From NCBI GenBank assembly GCA_905221325.1, contig CAJNCS010000004.1, forward strand, positions 182,539-246,538: 64,000 nt of DNA, written 5' to 3'. The stretch comes from a bacterium. Lineage in GTDB: Bacteria > Bacillota > Bacilli > Lactobacillales > Streptococcaceae. Positions 18,673-26,862 of this stretch are shown piece after piece (within the stretch, counting starts at the first letter, position 1; each line of letters opens with the position of its first letter). Under the pieces are notes generated by a model. The model did not search any database, had not been told where the DNA came from, and saw only the letters and a list, made by a program, of their open reading frames with translations. Made by a program: the position numbers and the translations under genes.

Positions 18673-19493
18673 GTTTGCAAGAGACCATTATCCAGCAATT
18701 GGGTGTCAAACCAGTAATCGATGCCCAGGAAGAAATCCGTCGTTCGATTGATTTCTTAAAGAGATACTTGAAAAAACATCCCTTCCTTAAAACTTTTGTA
18801 CTAGGGATTTCTGGGGGTCAGGATTCAACATTGGCAGGGCGCTTGGCGCAATTAGCTATGGAAGAAATGCGAGCTGAGACAGGAGATGACAGCTACCAAT
18901 TTATCGCTGTCCGTCTGCCATATGGCGTGCAAGCTGATGAAGCAGATGCTCAAAAAGCTCTCGCTTTCATCCAGCCGGATGTTAGCTTGGTTGTGAATAT
19001 CAAGGAATCAGCTGACGCTATGACAGCAGCAGTTAAAGCGACAGGAAGCTCTGTTTCAGACTTTAATAAGGGAAATATCAAGGCTCGTAGTCGCATGATT
19101 GCTCAATATGCTCTGGCTGGTGCCCATAGCGGAGCGGTCATTGGAACAGACCATGCTGCGGAAAATATCACAGGCTTCTTTACCAAGTTTGGTGATGGCG
19201 GTGCGGATATTCTCCCTCTTTACCGTCTCAATAAACGCCAAGGGAAACAACTTTTGAAAGAGCTTGGCGCAGATCCAGCTCTTTATGATAAAATCCCAAC
19301 AGCAGACCTAGAAGAAGACAAGCCGGGCTTGGCTGACGAAGTTGCTCTGGGAGTCACTTATGCAGAGATTGATGACTACCTAGAAGGGAAAACCATCAGC
19401 TCAGAAGCTCAAGTAACTATTGAAAACTGGTGGCACAAAGGCCAACACAAACGCCACTTACCAATCACCGTATTTGATGACTTTTGGGAGTGA
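18669..19493 (+). CDS. nadE: NH3-dependent NAD+ synthetase
   Basis: The 274-residue enzyme amidates nicotinate adenine dinucleotide to NAD with ATP. The PP-loop motif is [15 protein letters not shown] at about residues 46-60; [20 protein letters not shown] and the C-terminal HKRHLP are conserved. Its size is that of the ammonia-using class without a glutaminase domain. It is the second gene of the pncB operon and is followed directly by the hairpin array. Confidence 0.96.
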   Translation: MSLQETIIQQLGVKPVIDAQEEIRRSIDFLKRYLKKHPFLKTFVLGISGGQDSTLAGRLAQLAMEEMRAETGDDSYQFIAVRLPYGVQADEADAQKALAFIQPDVSLVVNIKESADAMTAAVKATGSSVSDFNKGNIKARSRMIAQYALAGAHSGAVIGTDHAAENITGFFTKFGDGGADILPLYRLNKRQGKQLLKELGADPALYDKIPTADLEEDKPGLADEVALGVTYAEIDDYLEGKTISSEAQVTIENWWHKGQHKRHLPITVFDDFWE

Positions 19494-19494
19494 A

Positions 19495-19740
19495 AACCTC
19501 CAGTGGAGGTTTTCAGCCCGAGTCTAGAAACGGGAAAACGAGGAACCTCCAGTGGAGGTTTTTACCCTGAGCCTAGAAATGAGAAAGCGAAGAAGGTCCA
19601 GGGGATTTTTCACCTTCTTGCCTTGAAATTAGAAAGCGAAGAATAACCTCCAGTGGAGGTTTTTACCCTGAGCTTAGAAATGAGAAAGCGAAGAAGGTCC
19701 AGTGGACTTTTTTAGCTCCTTGCCTTAAGCTGAGAAAGCG
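19495..19740 (+). repeat. Tandem array of five hairpin-bearing repeat units
   Basis: Five imperfect units of about 50 bp follow nadE. Each opens with a palindrome and T run (AACCTCCAGTGGAGGTTTTT or AAGGTCCAGTGGACTTTTTT, starting near 19495, 19544, 19593, 19644 and 19694) and continues with a conserved linker of the form CCTGAGCCTAGAAATGAGAAAGCGAAG. Each palindrome resembles an intrinsic terminator. The array fills the whole gap to the next gene. It is not a BOX or RUP element as I know them. Confidence 0.85.
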
Positions 19741-19750
19741 AGGTAGCGTC

Positions 19751-20302
19751 ATGAAAGCAATCGGTACGCAAATATTACAGACAGAACGTTTGATTTTGAG
19801 AAGATTTGTGGAGAGTGATGCGGAAGCTATGTTTCAAAATTGGGCTTCATCTTCTGAGAATCTGACCTATGTCACTTGGGATCCCCATCCGAATCTTGAG
19901 GTGACTCGAAACTCGATTCGAAATTGGGTTGCATCCTATACCAATCCCAACTATTACAAATGGGCCATTTGCCTCAAAGAAAACCCAGGGCAAGTGATAG
20001 GAGATATCAGCATTGTTGCAATGCACGAGGAAGATTTAAGTTGTGAAATTGGGTATATTTTAGGAAAAAATTATTGGGGTCGTGGTATGATGACGGAGGC
20101 CTTGAAAGCTGTGTTAGACTTTTGTTTTACTCAAGCAGGATTTCAAAAAGTCAGAGCTCGTTACGCCAGTCTCAACCCAGCTTCAGGCCGTGTCATGGAA
20201 AAAGCGGGAATGTCTTATCTAAAAACCATTACCAATGGTGTGGAGAGAAAAGACTACGTTGCGGATCTTATTTATTACCAGATAAGCAGGGAAGACAGGT
20301 GA
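19751..20302 (+). CDS. RimJ/RimL-type GNAT acetyltransferase
   Basis: The 183-residue protein opens with QTERLILRRFVESDAEAMF, typical of RimJ/RimL-like acetyltransferases, and has the acetyl-CoA motif EIGYILGKNYWGRGMMTEAL and the late ARYASLNPASGRVMEKAGM motif. GAGG lies in the last repeat linker, nine bases before the ATG. Members acetylate ribosomal-protein N-termini, antibiotics or small amines; the substrate here is unknown. Confidence 0.88.
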   Translation: MKAIGTQILQTERLILRRFVESDAEAMFQNWASSSENLTYVTWDPHPNLEVTRNSIRNWVASYTNPNYYKWAICLKENPGQVIGDISIVAMHEEDLSCEIGYILGKNYWGRGMMTEALKAVLDFCFTQAGFQKVRARYASLNPASGRVMEKAGMSYLKTITNGVERKDYVADLIYYQISREDR

Positions 20303-20322
20303 TTTTCTTTTCTGTAACTACC

Positions 20323-20349
20323 AAAGTCAGACCTTGTCTGGCTTTTTTT
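20323..20349 (+). terminator. Intrinsic terminator after the RimJ-type gene
   Basis: AAAGTCAGAC pairs with GTCTGGCTTT with one wobble, and more T follow. Confidence 0.75.
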
Positions 20350-20427
20350 GTGCCAGATTTCTGAATAAAGTGATTAAATTCCTATTTTTTCCTATCATTG
20401 TCCCTGTTTTTTCTGGGGTTTTGGAGC

Positions 20428-20433
20428 TATAAT
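20428..20433 (+). promoter_or_regulatory. -10 box of the ccdA-etrx-msrAB operon
   Basis: TATAAT 32 bases before ccdA; the -35 region is T-rich with no clear hexamer. Confidence 0.45.
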
Positions 20434-20465
20434 AGTCCTATCAAATCAAAGAATGGAGGAAGGCA

Positions 20466-21176
20466 ATGGACAATGTAATCTTTTTTATCAGTGTTTTTCT
20501 TGCTGGAATTCTTTCCTTCTTTTCTCCTTGTATTTTACCCTTGTTACCTGTCTATGCGGGGGTCTTGTTGGATGATAAAGATGGTGCTCAGACTTCTAGC
20601 GGAAAATTGTCAATCTCACTTGTTAGTTTATTGCGAACTCTGGCCTTTATAGCGGGAATCTCTTTTATCTTTATCTTACTGGGCTATGGAGCTGGTTTTT
20701 TAGGCAATTTGCTGTATGCTTCTTGGTTTCAGTATGTGACGGGTGCGATTATCATTCTCTTGGGCTTGCACCAGATGGATGTTTTACATTTGCAGGGACT
20801 CTACAAGGAAAGAAGGCTACAATTAAAGAGACAGGATCAAAACGCTAACGGCTATAGTCAGGCATTTTTACTGGGGTTGACCTTTAGTTTTGCTTGGACG
20901 CCATGTGTGGGGCCGGTTCTGGGGTCTGTTTTGGCCTTAGCGGCTTCAGGTGGCTCAGGTGCTTGGCAGGGAGCTGGTCTCATGTTGGTTTACACGCTGG
21001 GTTTGGCGCTACCATTTTTAGTTCTAGCTCTCGCCTCCAGCTATGTTTTGAAACATTTCCGAAAACTGCATCCTTACCTCGAAATCCTCAAAAAAGTGGG
21101 TGGTTTCCTCATTATCGTGATGGGAATCTTGGTGCTTTTGGGAAATGCTTCCATTTTGACTACATTATTTGAATAG
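20466..21176 (+). CDS. ccdA: CcdA-type membrane thiol-disulfide carrier
   Basis: The 236-residue protein has about six membrane helices and belongs to the CcdA/DsbD transmembrane family. It passes electrons from cytosolic thioredoxin to extracellular thiol proteins. The two redox cysteine motifs are SPCILPLLPVYAG near residue 20 and TPCVGPVLGS near residue 145. It heads an operon with a thioredoxin-like lipoprotein and MsrAB, which matches the pneumococcal ccdA2-etrx2-msrAB2 set for repair of oxidised surface methionines. Confidence 0.92.
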   Translation: MDNVIFFISVFLAGILSFFSPCILPLLPVYAGVLLDDKDGAQTSSGKLSISLVSLLRTLAFIAGISFIFILLGYGAGFLGNLLYASWFQYVTGAIIILLGLHQMDVLHLQGLYKERRLQLKRQDQNANGYSQAFLLGLTFSFAWTPCVGPVLGSVLALAASGGSGAWQGAGLMLVYTLGLALPFLVLALASSYVLKHFRKLHPYLEILKKVGGFLIIVMGILVLLGNASILTTLFE

Positions 21177-21189
21177 AGAGGAAAAAGAA

Positions 21190-21753
21190 ATGAAAAAATG
21201 GCAAACATGTCTCCTTGGAGTAGGCTCAATTTGTTGTTTGACAGCCTGTTCGGCTAAAAACATGTCAGACGAGTCTACTATGAAGGAGCAATCCAAAACA
21301 GAACAAGTTAGCTCGCAAACTGCCACCAAGGGTCAAGCAGTCGCTGATTTTGAACTAACAGGAGTAGATGGTAAGACTTATCGTTTATCTGACTACAAAG
21401 GCAAGAAAGTCTATCTTAAATTCTGGGCTTCTTGGTGTTCTATCTGTCTAGCTAGCCTTCCGGATACGGATGAAATTGCTAAAGAAGCTGGTGATGACTA
21501 TGTGGTCTTGACAGTGGTGTCTCCTGGACACAAGGGTGAACAAGCAGAAGCAGACTTTAAGAACTGGTACAAAGGCTTGGATTATAAAAATTTTCCAGTT
21601 TTAATTGATCCGTCAGGTAAACTCTTGGAAAGTTATGGTGTCCGTTCTTACCCAACTCAAGCCTTTATAGACAAGGAAGGCAAACTGGTCAAAACGCAAC
21701 CAGGTTTTATGGATAAGGATATGATTTTAAAAGAATTGAAAGAAATGGGGTAG
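21190..21753 (+). CDS. etrx2: Thioredoxin-family lipoprotein (Etrx/TlpA type)
   Basis: The 187-residue extracellular thioredoxin-like lipoprotein shuttles electrons from CcdA to MsrAB. A short signal ends at lipobox LTAC, giving a lipidated cysteine at residue 19 from the chosen start. The thioredoxin fold has the active site WASWCSICLASLP (CxxC) and the cis-proline region RSYPTQAF. I chose the ATG at 21190 (MKKWQTC) with GAGAGGAAAAAG upstream rather than 21169 inside ccdA. etrx2 is named by operon context. Confidence 0.88.
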   Translation: MKKWQTCLLGVGSICCLTACSAKNMSDESTMKEQSKTEQVSSQTATKGQAVADFELTGVDGKTYRLSDYKGKKVYLKFWASWCSICLASLPDTDEIAKEAGDDYVVLTVVSPGHKGEQAEADFKNWYKGLDYKNFPVLIDPSGKLLESYGVRSYPTQAFIDKEGKLVKTQPGFMDKDMILKELKEMG

Positions 21754-21762
21754 AGAAGGTCC

Positions 21763-22875
21763 ATGAATGATAAAGTAAAACTTTTTGTCTTGGCAGGGGT
21801 CGTTCTCCTAGCCATAACCGGTTTCTATTTTCTATTGATGCGAAATGCAGGGCAGACAGATAGCTCGCAAATTGAGAAAGCATCAGTTAGCCAAGGAGGA
21901 AAAACAGTGAAAAAAATAGAAGTGAGCAAAGACGCAGACTTGCACGAAATTTATCTAGCTGGAGGTTGTTTCTGGGGAGTGGAGGAATACTTCTCACGCG
22001 TGCCTGGAGTGACCGATGCCGTTTCAGGCTATGCAAATGGTAGAGGGGAAACAACCAAGTACGAATTGATTAACCAAACAGGACATGCAGAGACTGTCCA
22101 TGTCACCTATGACGCCAATCAAATTTCCCTCAAGGAAATCCTGCTTCATTACTTCCGCATTATCAATCCAACCAGCAAAAATAAACAAGGAAATGATGTG
22201 GGTACCCAGTATCGTACTGGCGTTTATTACACAGATGACAAGGATTTGGAAGTAATCAACCAAGTCTTTGATGAGGTGGCTAAGAAATACGACCAACCTC
22301 TGGCAGTTGAAAAGGAAAACTTGAAGAATTTTGTGGTGGCGGAGGATTATCACCAAGACTATCTCAAGAAAAATCCAAATGGCTATTGTCATATCAATGT
22401 CAATCAGGCTGCCTACCCCGTCATCGATGCCAGCAAATATCCTAAACCAAGTGATGAAGAATTGAAAAAGACCTTGTCACCTGAAGAGTATGCAGTTACC
22501 CAGAAAAATCAAACAGAACGAGCCTTTTCAAACCGCTACTGGGATAAATTTGAATCTGGTATCTATGTGGATGTGGCCACTGGCGAACCTCTCTTTTCAT
22601 CAAAGGACAAGTTTGAGTCTGGTTGTGGCTGGCCTAGTTTTACCCAACCCATCAGCCCCGATGTTGCCACCTACAAGGAAGATAAGTCTTACAATATGAC
22701 GCGCATGGAAGTGCGGAGCCGAGTTGGAGATTCTCACCTTGGCCATGTCTTTACAGATGGGCCTCAGGACAAGGGGGGGTTGCGTTACTGTATCAATAGT
22801 CTTTCTATCCGCTTTATTCCCAAAGACCAAATGGCAGAAAAAGGTTATGCCTATTTACTAGATTATGTAGATTAA
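21763..22875 (+). CDS. msrAB2: Bifunctional methionine sulfoxide reductase MsrAB, membrane anchored
   Basis: The 370-residue enzyme reduces both S- and R-methionine sulfoxide. One N-terminal hydrophobic segment (residues 5-25) anchors it outside the membrane. The MsrA domain has [11 protein letters not shown] with the catalytic cysteine and [10 protein letters not shown]; the MsrB domain has [19 protein letters not shown] and the catalytic RYCINS. It is last in the ccdA-etrx operon. A run of seven G at 22773-22779 sits just before the MsrB catalytic cysteine codon. Confidence 0.94.
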   Translation: MNDKVKLFVLAGVVLLAITGFYFLLMRNAGQTDSSQIEKASVSQGGKTVKKIEVSKDADLHEIYLAGGCFWGVEEYFSRVPGVTDAVSGYANGRGETTKYELINQTGHAETVHVTYDANQISLKEILLHYFRIINPTSKNKQGNDVGTQYRTGVYYTDDKDLEVINQVFDEVAKKYDQPLAVEKENLKNFVVAEDYHQDYLKKNPNGYCHINVNQAAYPVIDASKYPKPSDEELKKTLSPEEYAVTQKNQTERAFSNRYWDKFESGIYVDVATGEPLFSSKDKFESGCGWPSFTQPISPDVATYKEDKSYNMTRMEVRSRVGDSHLGHVFTDGPQDKGGLRYCINSLSIRFIPKDQMAEKGYAYLLDYVD

Positions 22876-22907
22876 GAAGTCTTTCCTAAGCAGTTAGAGG
22901 AGAATTT

Positions 22908-22916
22908 TGCTATACT
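22908..22916 (+). promoter_or_regulatory. Extended -10 promoter of the two-component operon
   Basis: TGCTATACT is an extended -10 box 29 bases before the response-regulator ATG. Confidence 0.55.
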
Positions 22917-22945
22917 GATACTAGTAAGTGACAAAGGAGCAGAGC

Positions 22946-23683
22946 ATGACCTACACAATCTTAATCGTAGAAGATGAGTATTTGGTAAGACAAGGCTTGA
23001 CCAAGCTGGTTAATGTAGCAGCCTACGATATGGAAATCATCGGTCAGGCAGAAAATGGAAGACAGGCTTGGGACTTGATTCAAAAGCAGGTGCCAGATAT
23101 CATTTTAACCGATATCAACATGCCTCAGCTAAATGGCATCCAGTTGGCCAGTCTGGTACGAGAAACTTATCCTCAGGTGCATTTGGTTTTTTTGACTGGC
23201 TACGATGATTTTGATTATGCCTTGTCTGCTGTCAAACTCGGTGTAGATGATTACCTGCTCAAGCCCTTTTCTCGTCAGGATATTGAGGAAATGTTGGGGA
23301 AAATCAAGCAAAAACTAGACAAGGAAGAAAAGGAAGAGCAGTTACAAGATTTATTAACCGATAAGTTTGAGGGAAATATTGCCCAGAAAATCCAGTCCCA
23401 TCTGGCTGATAGCCAGTTTAGTTTGAAGTCTTTGGCCAGTGACCTAGGTTTTAGTCCGAACTATCTGAGTTCCTTGATTAAGAAAGAGTTGGGCCTGCCT
23501 TTTCAGGATTATCTGGTGAGAGAGCGTGTCAAACAAGCCAAGCTCTTGCTTCTGACCACAGATTTAAAGATTTATGAGATAGCCGAAAAGGTTGGATTTG
23601 AAGATATGAACTACTTTACCCAACGTTTTAAACAGATTGCAGGTGTGACACCTCGTCAGTTTAAGAAAGGGGAAGGCCGATGA
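22946..23683 (+). CDS. zmpR: AraC-type response regulator (ZmpR/RR09-like)
   Basis: The 245-residue regulator has an N-terminal receiver domain (IVEDEYLVRQG, phosphoryl Asp in LTDINMPQLNG, Lys in YLLKPFSRQD) and a C-terminal AraC/XylS DNA-binding domain with two helix-turn-helix motifs (LASDLGFSPNYLSSL and IAEKVGFEDMNYFTQRFK). I chose the ATG at 22946 with AAAGGAGC upstream. Overlap of four bases with the kinase gene shows coupling. Following ccdA-etrx-msrAB is the context of pneumococcal TCS09 (ZmpRS), which in pneumococcus is tied to zmpB. Confidence 0.85.
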   Translation: MTYTILIVEDEYLVRQGLTKLVNVAAYDMEIIGQAENGRQAWDLIQKQVPDIILTDINMPQLNGIQLASLVRETYPQVHLVFLTGYDDFDYALSAVKLGVDDYLLKPFSRQDIEEMLGKIKQKLDKEEKEEQLQDLLTDKFEGNIAQKIQSHLADSQFSLKSLASDLGFSPNYLSSLIKKELGLPFQDYLVRERVKQAKLLLLTTDLKIYEIAEKVGFEDMNYFTQRFKQIAGVTPRQFKKGEGR

Positions 23684-25371
23684 AGCGTTCTTCTCTTTTA
23701 GTCAGAATGGTTATTTCCATCTTTCTGGTCTTTCTCATTCTCCTAGCTCTGGTTGGGACTTTCTATTATCAATCTAGTTCAGCAGCTATTGAGGCTACCA
23801 TTGAAGGCAATAGCCAAACGACCATCAGCCAGACTAGCCACTTTATTCAGTCTTATATCAAAAAATTAGAAACCACCTCTACCAGTTTGACCCAGCAGAA
23901 GGATGTTTTATCATATTCTGAGAATCCCAGTCAGGATAAGGTCAAGGGAATTCGTGATCTGTTTTTGACCATCTTAAAGGCTGACCAGGACTTGAAAACG
24001 GTGGTACTGGTAACCAAATCCGGTCAGGTTATTTCTACAGATGACACTGTGCAGATGAAAACTTCCTCAGATATGATGGCTGAGGATTGGTACCAAAAGG
24101 CTATTCATCAGGGAGCTAAGCCAGTTTTAACCCCAGCTCGTAAATCAGATAGTCAATGGGTCATTTCTGTTACTCAGGAACTTGTTGATGAAAAGGGAGC
24201 CAATCTTGGCGTACTTCGTTTGGATATTTCCTACGAAACTCTGGAAGCCTATCTCAACCAACTCCAGTTGGGCCAGCAGGGCTTTGCCTTTATCATCAAT
24301 GAAAACCATGAATTTGTCTACCATCCTAAACACACAGTTTACAGTTCGTCTAGCGAAATGGAGGCCATGAAACCCTATATTGAGACGGGGCAGGGCTATA
24401 CGCTGGACCATCAATCCTATGTTAGTCAGGAACAAATTGCAGGCACTGATTGGACGGTTATAGGCGTGTCTTCGTTGGAGAAGTTAGACCAGGTTCGGAG
24501 TCAACTCATGTGGACCTTGCTTGGTGCTAGTGCCTTATCTCTTCTTGCCTGTCTCTGCTTGGTGTGGTTCAGTCTCAAACGCTGGATTGCTCCTTTGAAG
24601 GATTTGAGAGAAACCATGCTGGAAATTGCTTCTGGGGCTCAAAATCTTCGTGCCAAGGAAGTTGGTGCCTATGAACTGAGAGAAGTGACTCGCCAATTTA
24701 ATGCCATGTTGGATCAAGTTGATCAGCTGATGGCAGATGTTCGAAGACAGGAAGAAACGACCCGTCAGTATGAACTTCGAGCCCTATCAAGTCAGATTAA
24801 TCCGCATTTCCTCTATAACACCTTGGACACCATCATCTGGATGGCTGAATTTCAGGACAGTCAGCGAGTGGTGCAGGTGACCAAGTCCTTGGCGACCTAT
24901 TTCCGCTTGGCACTCAATCAAGGAAAGGACTTGATTTGCCTGTCTGATGAAATCAATCATGTCCGCCAGTATCTCTTTATCCAGAAACAACGCTATGGCG
25001 ATAAGCTAGACTATGAGATTGATGAAAATCCTGCCTTTGATAACCTAGTCTTACCCAAGCTGGTGTTGCAACCTCTAGTAGAAAATGCTCTTTACCATGG
25101 TATCAAGGAAAAGGAAGGTCAGGGTCATATTAAACTTTCTATCCAGAAAAAGGATTCAGGACTAGTCATCCGCATTAAGGATGATGGAGTTGGCTTTCAA
25201 GATGCTGGCGATAGTAGTCAGAGTAACCTCAAACGTGGGGGAGTTGGTCTTCAAAATGTCGACCAACGACTCAAACTTCATTTTGGCGAAAACTATCAGA
25301 TGAAGATTGATTCTGCACCCGAAAAAGGAACGACGGTTGAAATATACATAAATAGAATAGAAACTAGTTAA
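23680..25371 (+). CDS. zmpS: LytS/YesM-type sensor histidine kinase (ZmpS/HK09-like)
   Basis: The 563-residue kinase has a first membrane helix near residues 9-28, an extracellular dCache-like sensor of about 240 residues, a second helix near 275-298 (LLGASALSLLACLCLVWF), a HAMP domain, the His_kinase motif SSQINPHFLYNTLDTIIW with the phosphorylated histidine, and an ATPase domain with VENALYHGIKEKEG and DDGVGF. It phosphorylates the AraC-type regulator encoded just upstream. The ligand is unknown; family sensors often detect sugars or peptides. Confidence 0.87.
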   Translation: MKRSSLLVRMVISIFLVFLILLALVGTFYYQSSSAAIEATIEGNSQTTISQTSHFIQSYIKKLETTSTSLTQQKDVLSYSENPSQDKVKGIRDLFLTILKADQDLKTVVLVTKSGQVISTDDTVQMKTSSDMMAEDWYQKAIHQGAKPVLTPARKSDSQWVISVTQELVDEKGANLGVLRLDISYETLEAYLNQLQLGQQGFAFIINENHEFVYHPKHTVYSSSSEMEAMKPYIETGQGYTLDHQSYVSQEQIAGTDWTVIGVSSLEKLDQVRSQLMWTLLGASALSLLACLCLVWFSLKRWIAPLKDLRETMLEIASGAQNLRAKEVGAYELREVTRQFNAMLDQVDQLMADVRRQEETTRQYELRALSSQINPHFLYNTLDTIIWMAEFQDSQRVVQVTKSLATYFRLALNQGKDLICLSDEINHVRQYLFIQKQRYGDKLDYEIDENPAFDNLVLPKLVLQPLVENALYHGIKEKEGQGHIKLSIQKKDSGLVIRIKDDGVGFQDAGDSSQSNLKRGGVGLQNVDQRLKLHFGENYQMKIDSAPEKGTTVEIYINRIETS

Positions 25372-25396
25372 CTCCCAGTCAATTCTGGGAGTTTTA
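25371..25396 (+). terminator. Intrinsic terminator of the two-component operon
   Basis: ACTCCCAG (25371-25378) pairs with CTGGGAGT (25385-25392), then TTTT. Confidence 0.85.
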
Positions 25397-25425
25397 CTTT
25401 GAAAAATTAGAATAATCAGTTCGCC

Positions 25426-25454
25426 TTGATAAAATCAGTAAAAAAAGATATGAT
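25426..25454 (+). promoter_or_regulatory. Promoter of the TIGR01440-family gene
   Basis: TTGATA (25426-25431) and TATGAT (25449-25454) with a 17-bp spacer. The predicted transcript start near 25461 would remove the ribosome site of the ATG at 25467, which favours the ATG at 25482. Confidence 0.7.
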
Positions 25455-25481
25455 AGTAGGAGAAAAATGAGGTTAAGAGTG

Positions 25482-26045
25482 ATGGACAAAAGTAGAATTA
25501 AAACAGAAACACAGCAGGTAATTGAAGATGTTTTGGAAAAGGCTGGATTGCGTGAAGGAAGCCTCTTTGTCCTAGGTTTATCCTCTAGTGAAGTTTTAGG
25601 CGGCCATATAGGCAAGGAATCAAGCCAAGAAATTGGCGAAATCATTGTGAAAACCATCCTAGATATCCTAGAGGAAAAAGGAATTCATCTAGCTGTTCAA
25701 GGCTGCGAACACGTCAATCGTGCCCTCGTCGTTGAACGTCAAGTGGCGGATCAGTTTGGGCTAGAAATCGTCAGTGTCCTTCCTACTCTTCATGCAGGAG
25801 GTTCAGGTCAGTTGGCAGCCTTCAAGTTTATGCAGGATCCAGTTGAGGTTGAATTTATCAAGGCTCATTCTGGATTGGATATCGGAGATACCGCAATTGG
25901 TATGCATGTCAAGCATGTACAGGTTCCGATTCGTCCTGTACTACGTGAGATTGGGCATGCCCATGTAACGGCTCTTGCAAGTCGTCCAAAATTAATTGGA
26001 GGTGCGCGTGCACAGTATCCAGAAGATTCTATCAGAAAGTCGTAA
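25482..26045 (+). CDS. TIGR01440/DUF436 family protein
   Basis: The 187-residue protein matches the conserved Firmicute family of unknown function with the pattern [31 protein letters not shown] and the [18 protein letters not shown] C-terminal region (here [21 protein letters not shown]). It is cytosolic. I chose the ATG at 25482 (MDKSRIK) because of the promoter position. In pneumococci a gene of this family sits between the two-component system and zmpB; here a kinase gene follows instead. Confidence 0.82.
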   Translation: MDKSRIKTETQQVIEDVLEKAGLREGSLFVLGLSSSEVLGGHIGKESSQEIGEIIVKTILDILEEKGIHLAVQGCEHVNRALVVERQVADQFGLEIVSVLPTLHAGGSGQLAAFKFMQDPVEVEFIKAHSGLDIGDTAIGMHVKHVQVPIRPVLREIGHAHVTALASRPKLIGGARAQYPEDSIRKS

Positions 26046-26100
26046 GTGGACTGAGAATGATCATAAGTTAGAGATAGATTTCAAGTAAATAGAGGTTAAA

Positions 26101-26628
26101 GTGGAAAATTGTGTTTATATTATTTCGGGTCCCCCGGGTGTTGGAAAGAGCACTGTCAGCAAAGAGTTGGCCTATTCTTTTGACAAAAGTGCAGTTATAG
26201 AGGGGGATATGATTTACTTAATGATAAAAAGTGGTCTCGTACCTCCTTGGGAAGATGATGGATTTTATATGGATTTGTTCTGGGATAATATCATCAGTCT
26301 GACCAATAATTTCTTGAACAGTGGCATTACTGTCGTGATAGAGTATGTCATATTTGAAGATCAACTGAAGAAAATTGCAGCCTTCTTAAAAGAAAAACAA
26401 ATTAAGCTAAAATATTGTGTCCTAATAGCAGAAGAAGAAACCTTGAAAGATAGGGATTCTTCTCGGAAAGAAATTGAGAGAACAGGCGATTTATCAATCC
26501 AAGCAAGAAATGACTTCTTAGCTAAGAATAGTGAGAAACGTCATTTTCTGTATACGGATGATTTAGATGTCAAAGAAACGGTAGGCATCATTAAAACCTC
26601 AAATCAATTTTTAATTTCTGAACAGTAA
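26101..26628 (+). CDS. P-loop nucleotide kinase-like protein
   Basis: The 175-residue protein has a clear Walker A motif, ISGPPGVGKSTVSKELA at residues 8-24, and a lid-like segment DRDSSRKEIERTGD. It resembles small AAA_33/AAA_18-type kinases that phosphorylate nucleosides, sugars or antibiotics. It starts with GTG 55 bases after the TIGR01440 gene and ends at an own terminator. Nothing visible names the substrate. Confidence 0.78.
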   Translation: MENCVYIISGPPGVGKSTVSKELAYSFDKSAVIEGDMIYLMIKSGLVPPWEDDGFYMDLFWDNIISLTNNFLNSGITVVIEYVIFEDQLKKIAAFLKEKQIKLKYCVLIAEEETLKDRDSSRKEIERTGDLSIQARNDFLAKNSEKRHFLYTDDLDVKETVGIIKTSNQFLISEQ

Positions 26629-26631
26629 AAG

Positions 26632-26679
26632 ACAGAGAGAGTAAGGGTATAGAAACCATTACTTCCTCTGTTCTTTTTT
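26632..26679 (+). terminator. Bulged intrinsic terminator after the kinase-like gene
   Basis: ACAGAG..AGTAAGGG pairs with CC.TTACT..CTCTGT through small bulges and is followed by a T run at 26673-26679. The remaining bases to 26840 hold no gene that I can support. Confidence 0.6.
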
Positions 26680-26847
26680 GTTGAATTTTTGTGCAAAGTG
26701 TTCCAAATAAGGCCTTCTTTAACTAGAAAAACTAGTGCCATCTGATAGAGAATTGCCAAAAGTAGAAAAAAGTAACTTAGAGAAGATATTTCGTTATAGG
26801 AATCAGTAAACAAAGCTTGATTTAGCTGTTCTAGGTCGGCTTTTTTA

Positions 26848-26856
26848 TGCTATACT
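26848..26856 (+). promoter_or_regulatory. Extended -10 promoter of pabB, leaderless arrangement
   Basis: TGCTATACT ends only six bases before the pabB ATG at 26863, so transcription should start at or next to the start codon. Confidence 0.6.
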
Positions 26857-26862
26857 AAAGGT

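Noticed and set aside
19495..19740. Possible CRISPR array after nadE
   Set aside because: The repeats are imperfect, directly joined by conserved linkers and not separated by unique spacers, and no cas genes are present.
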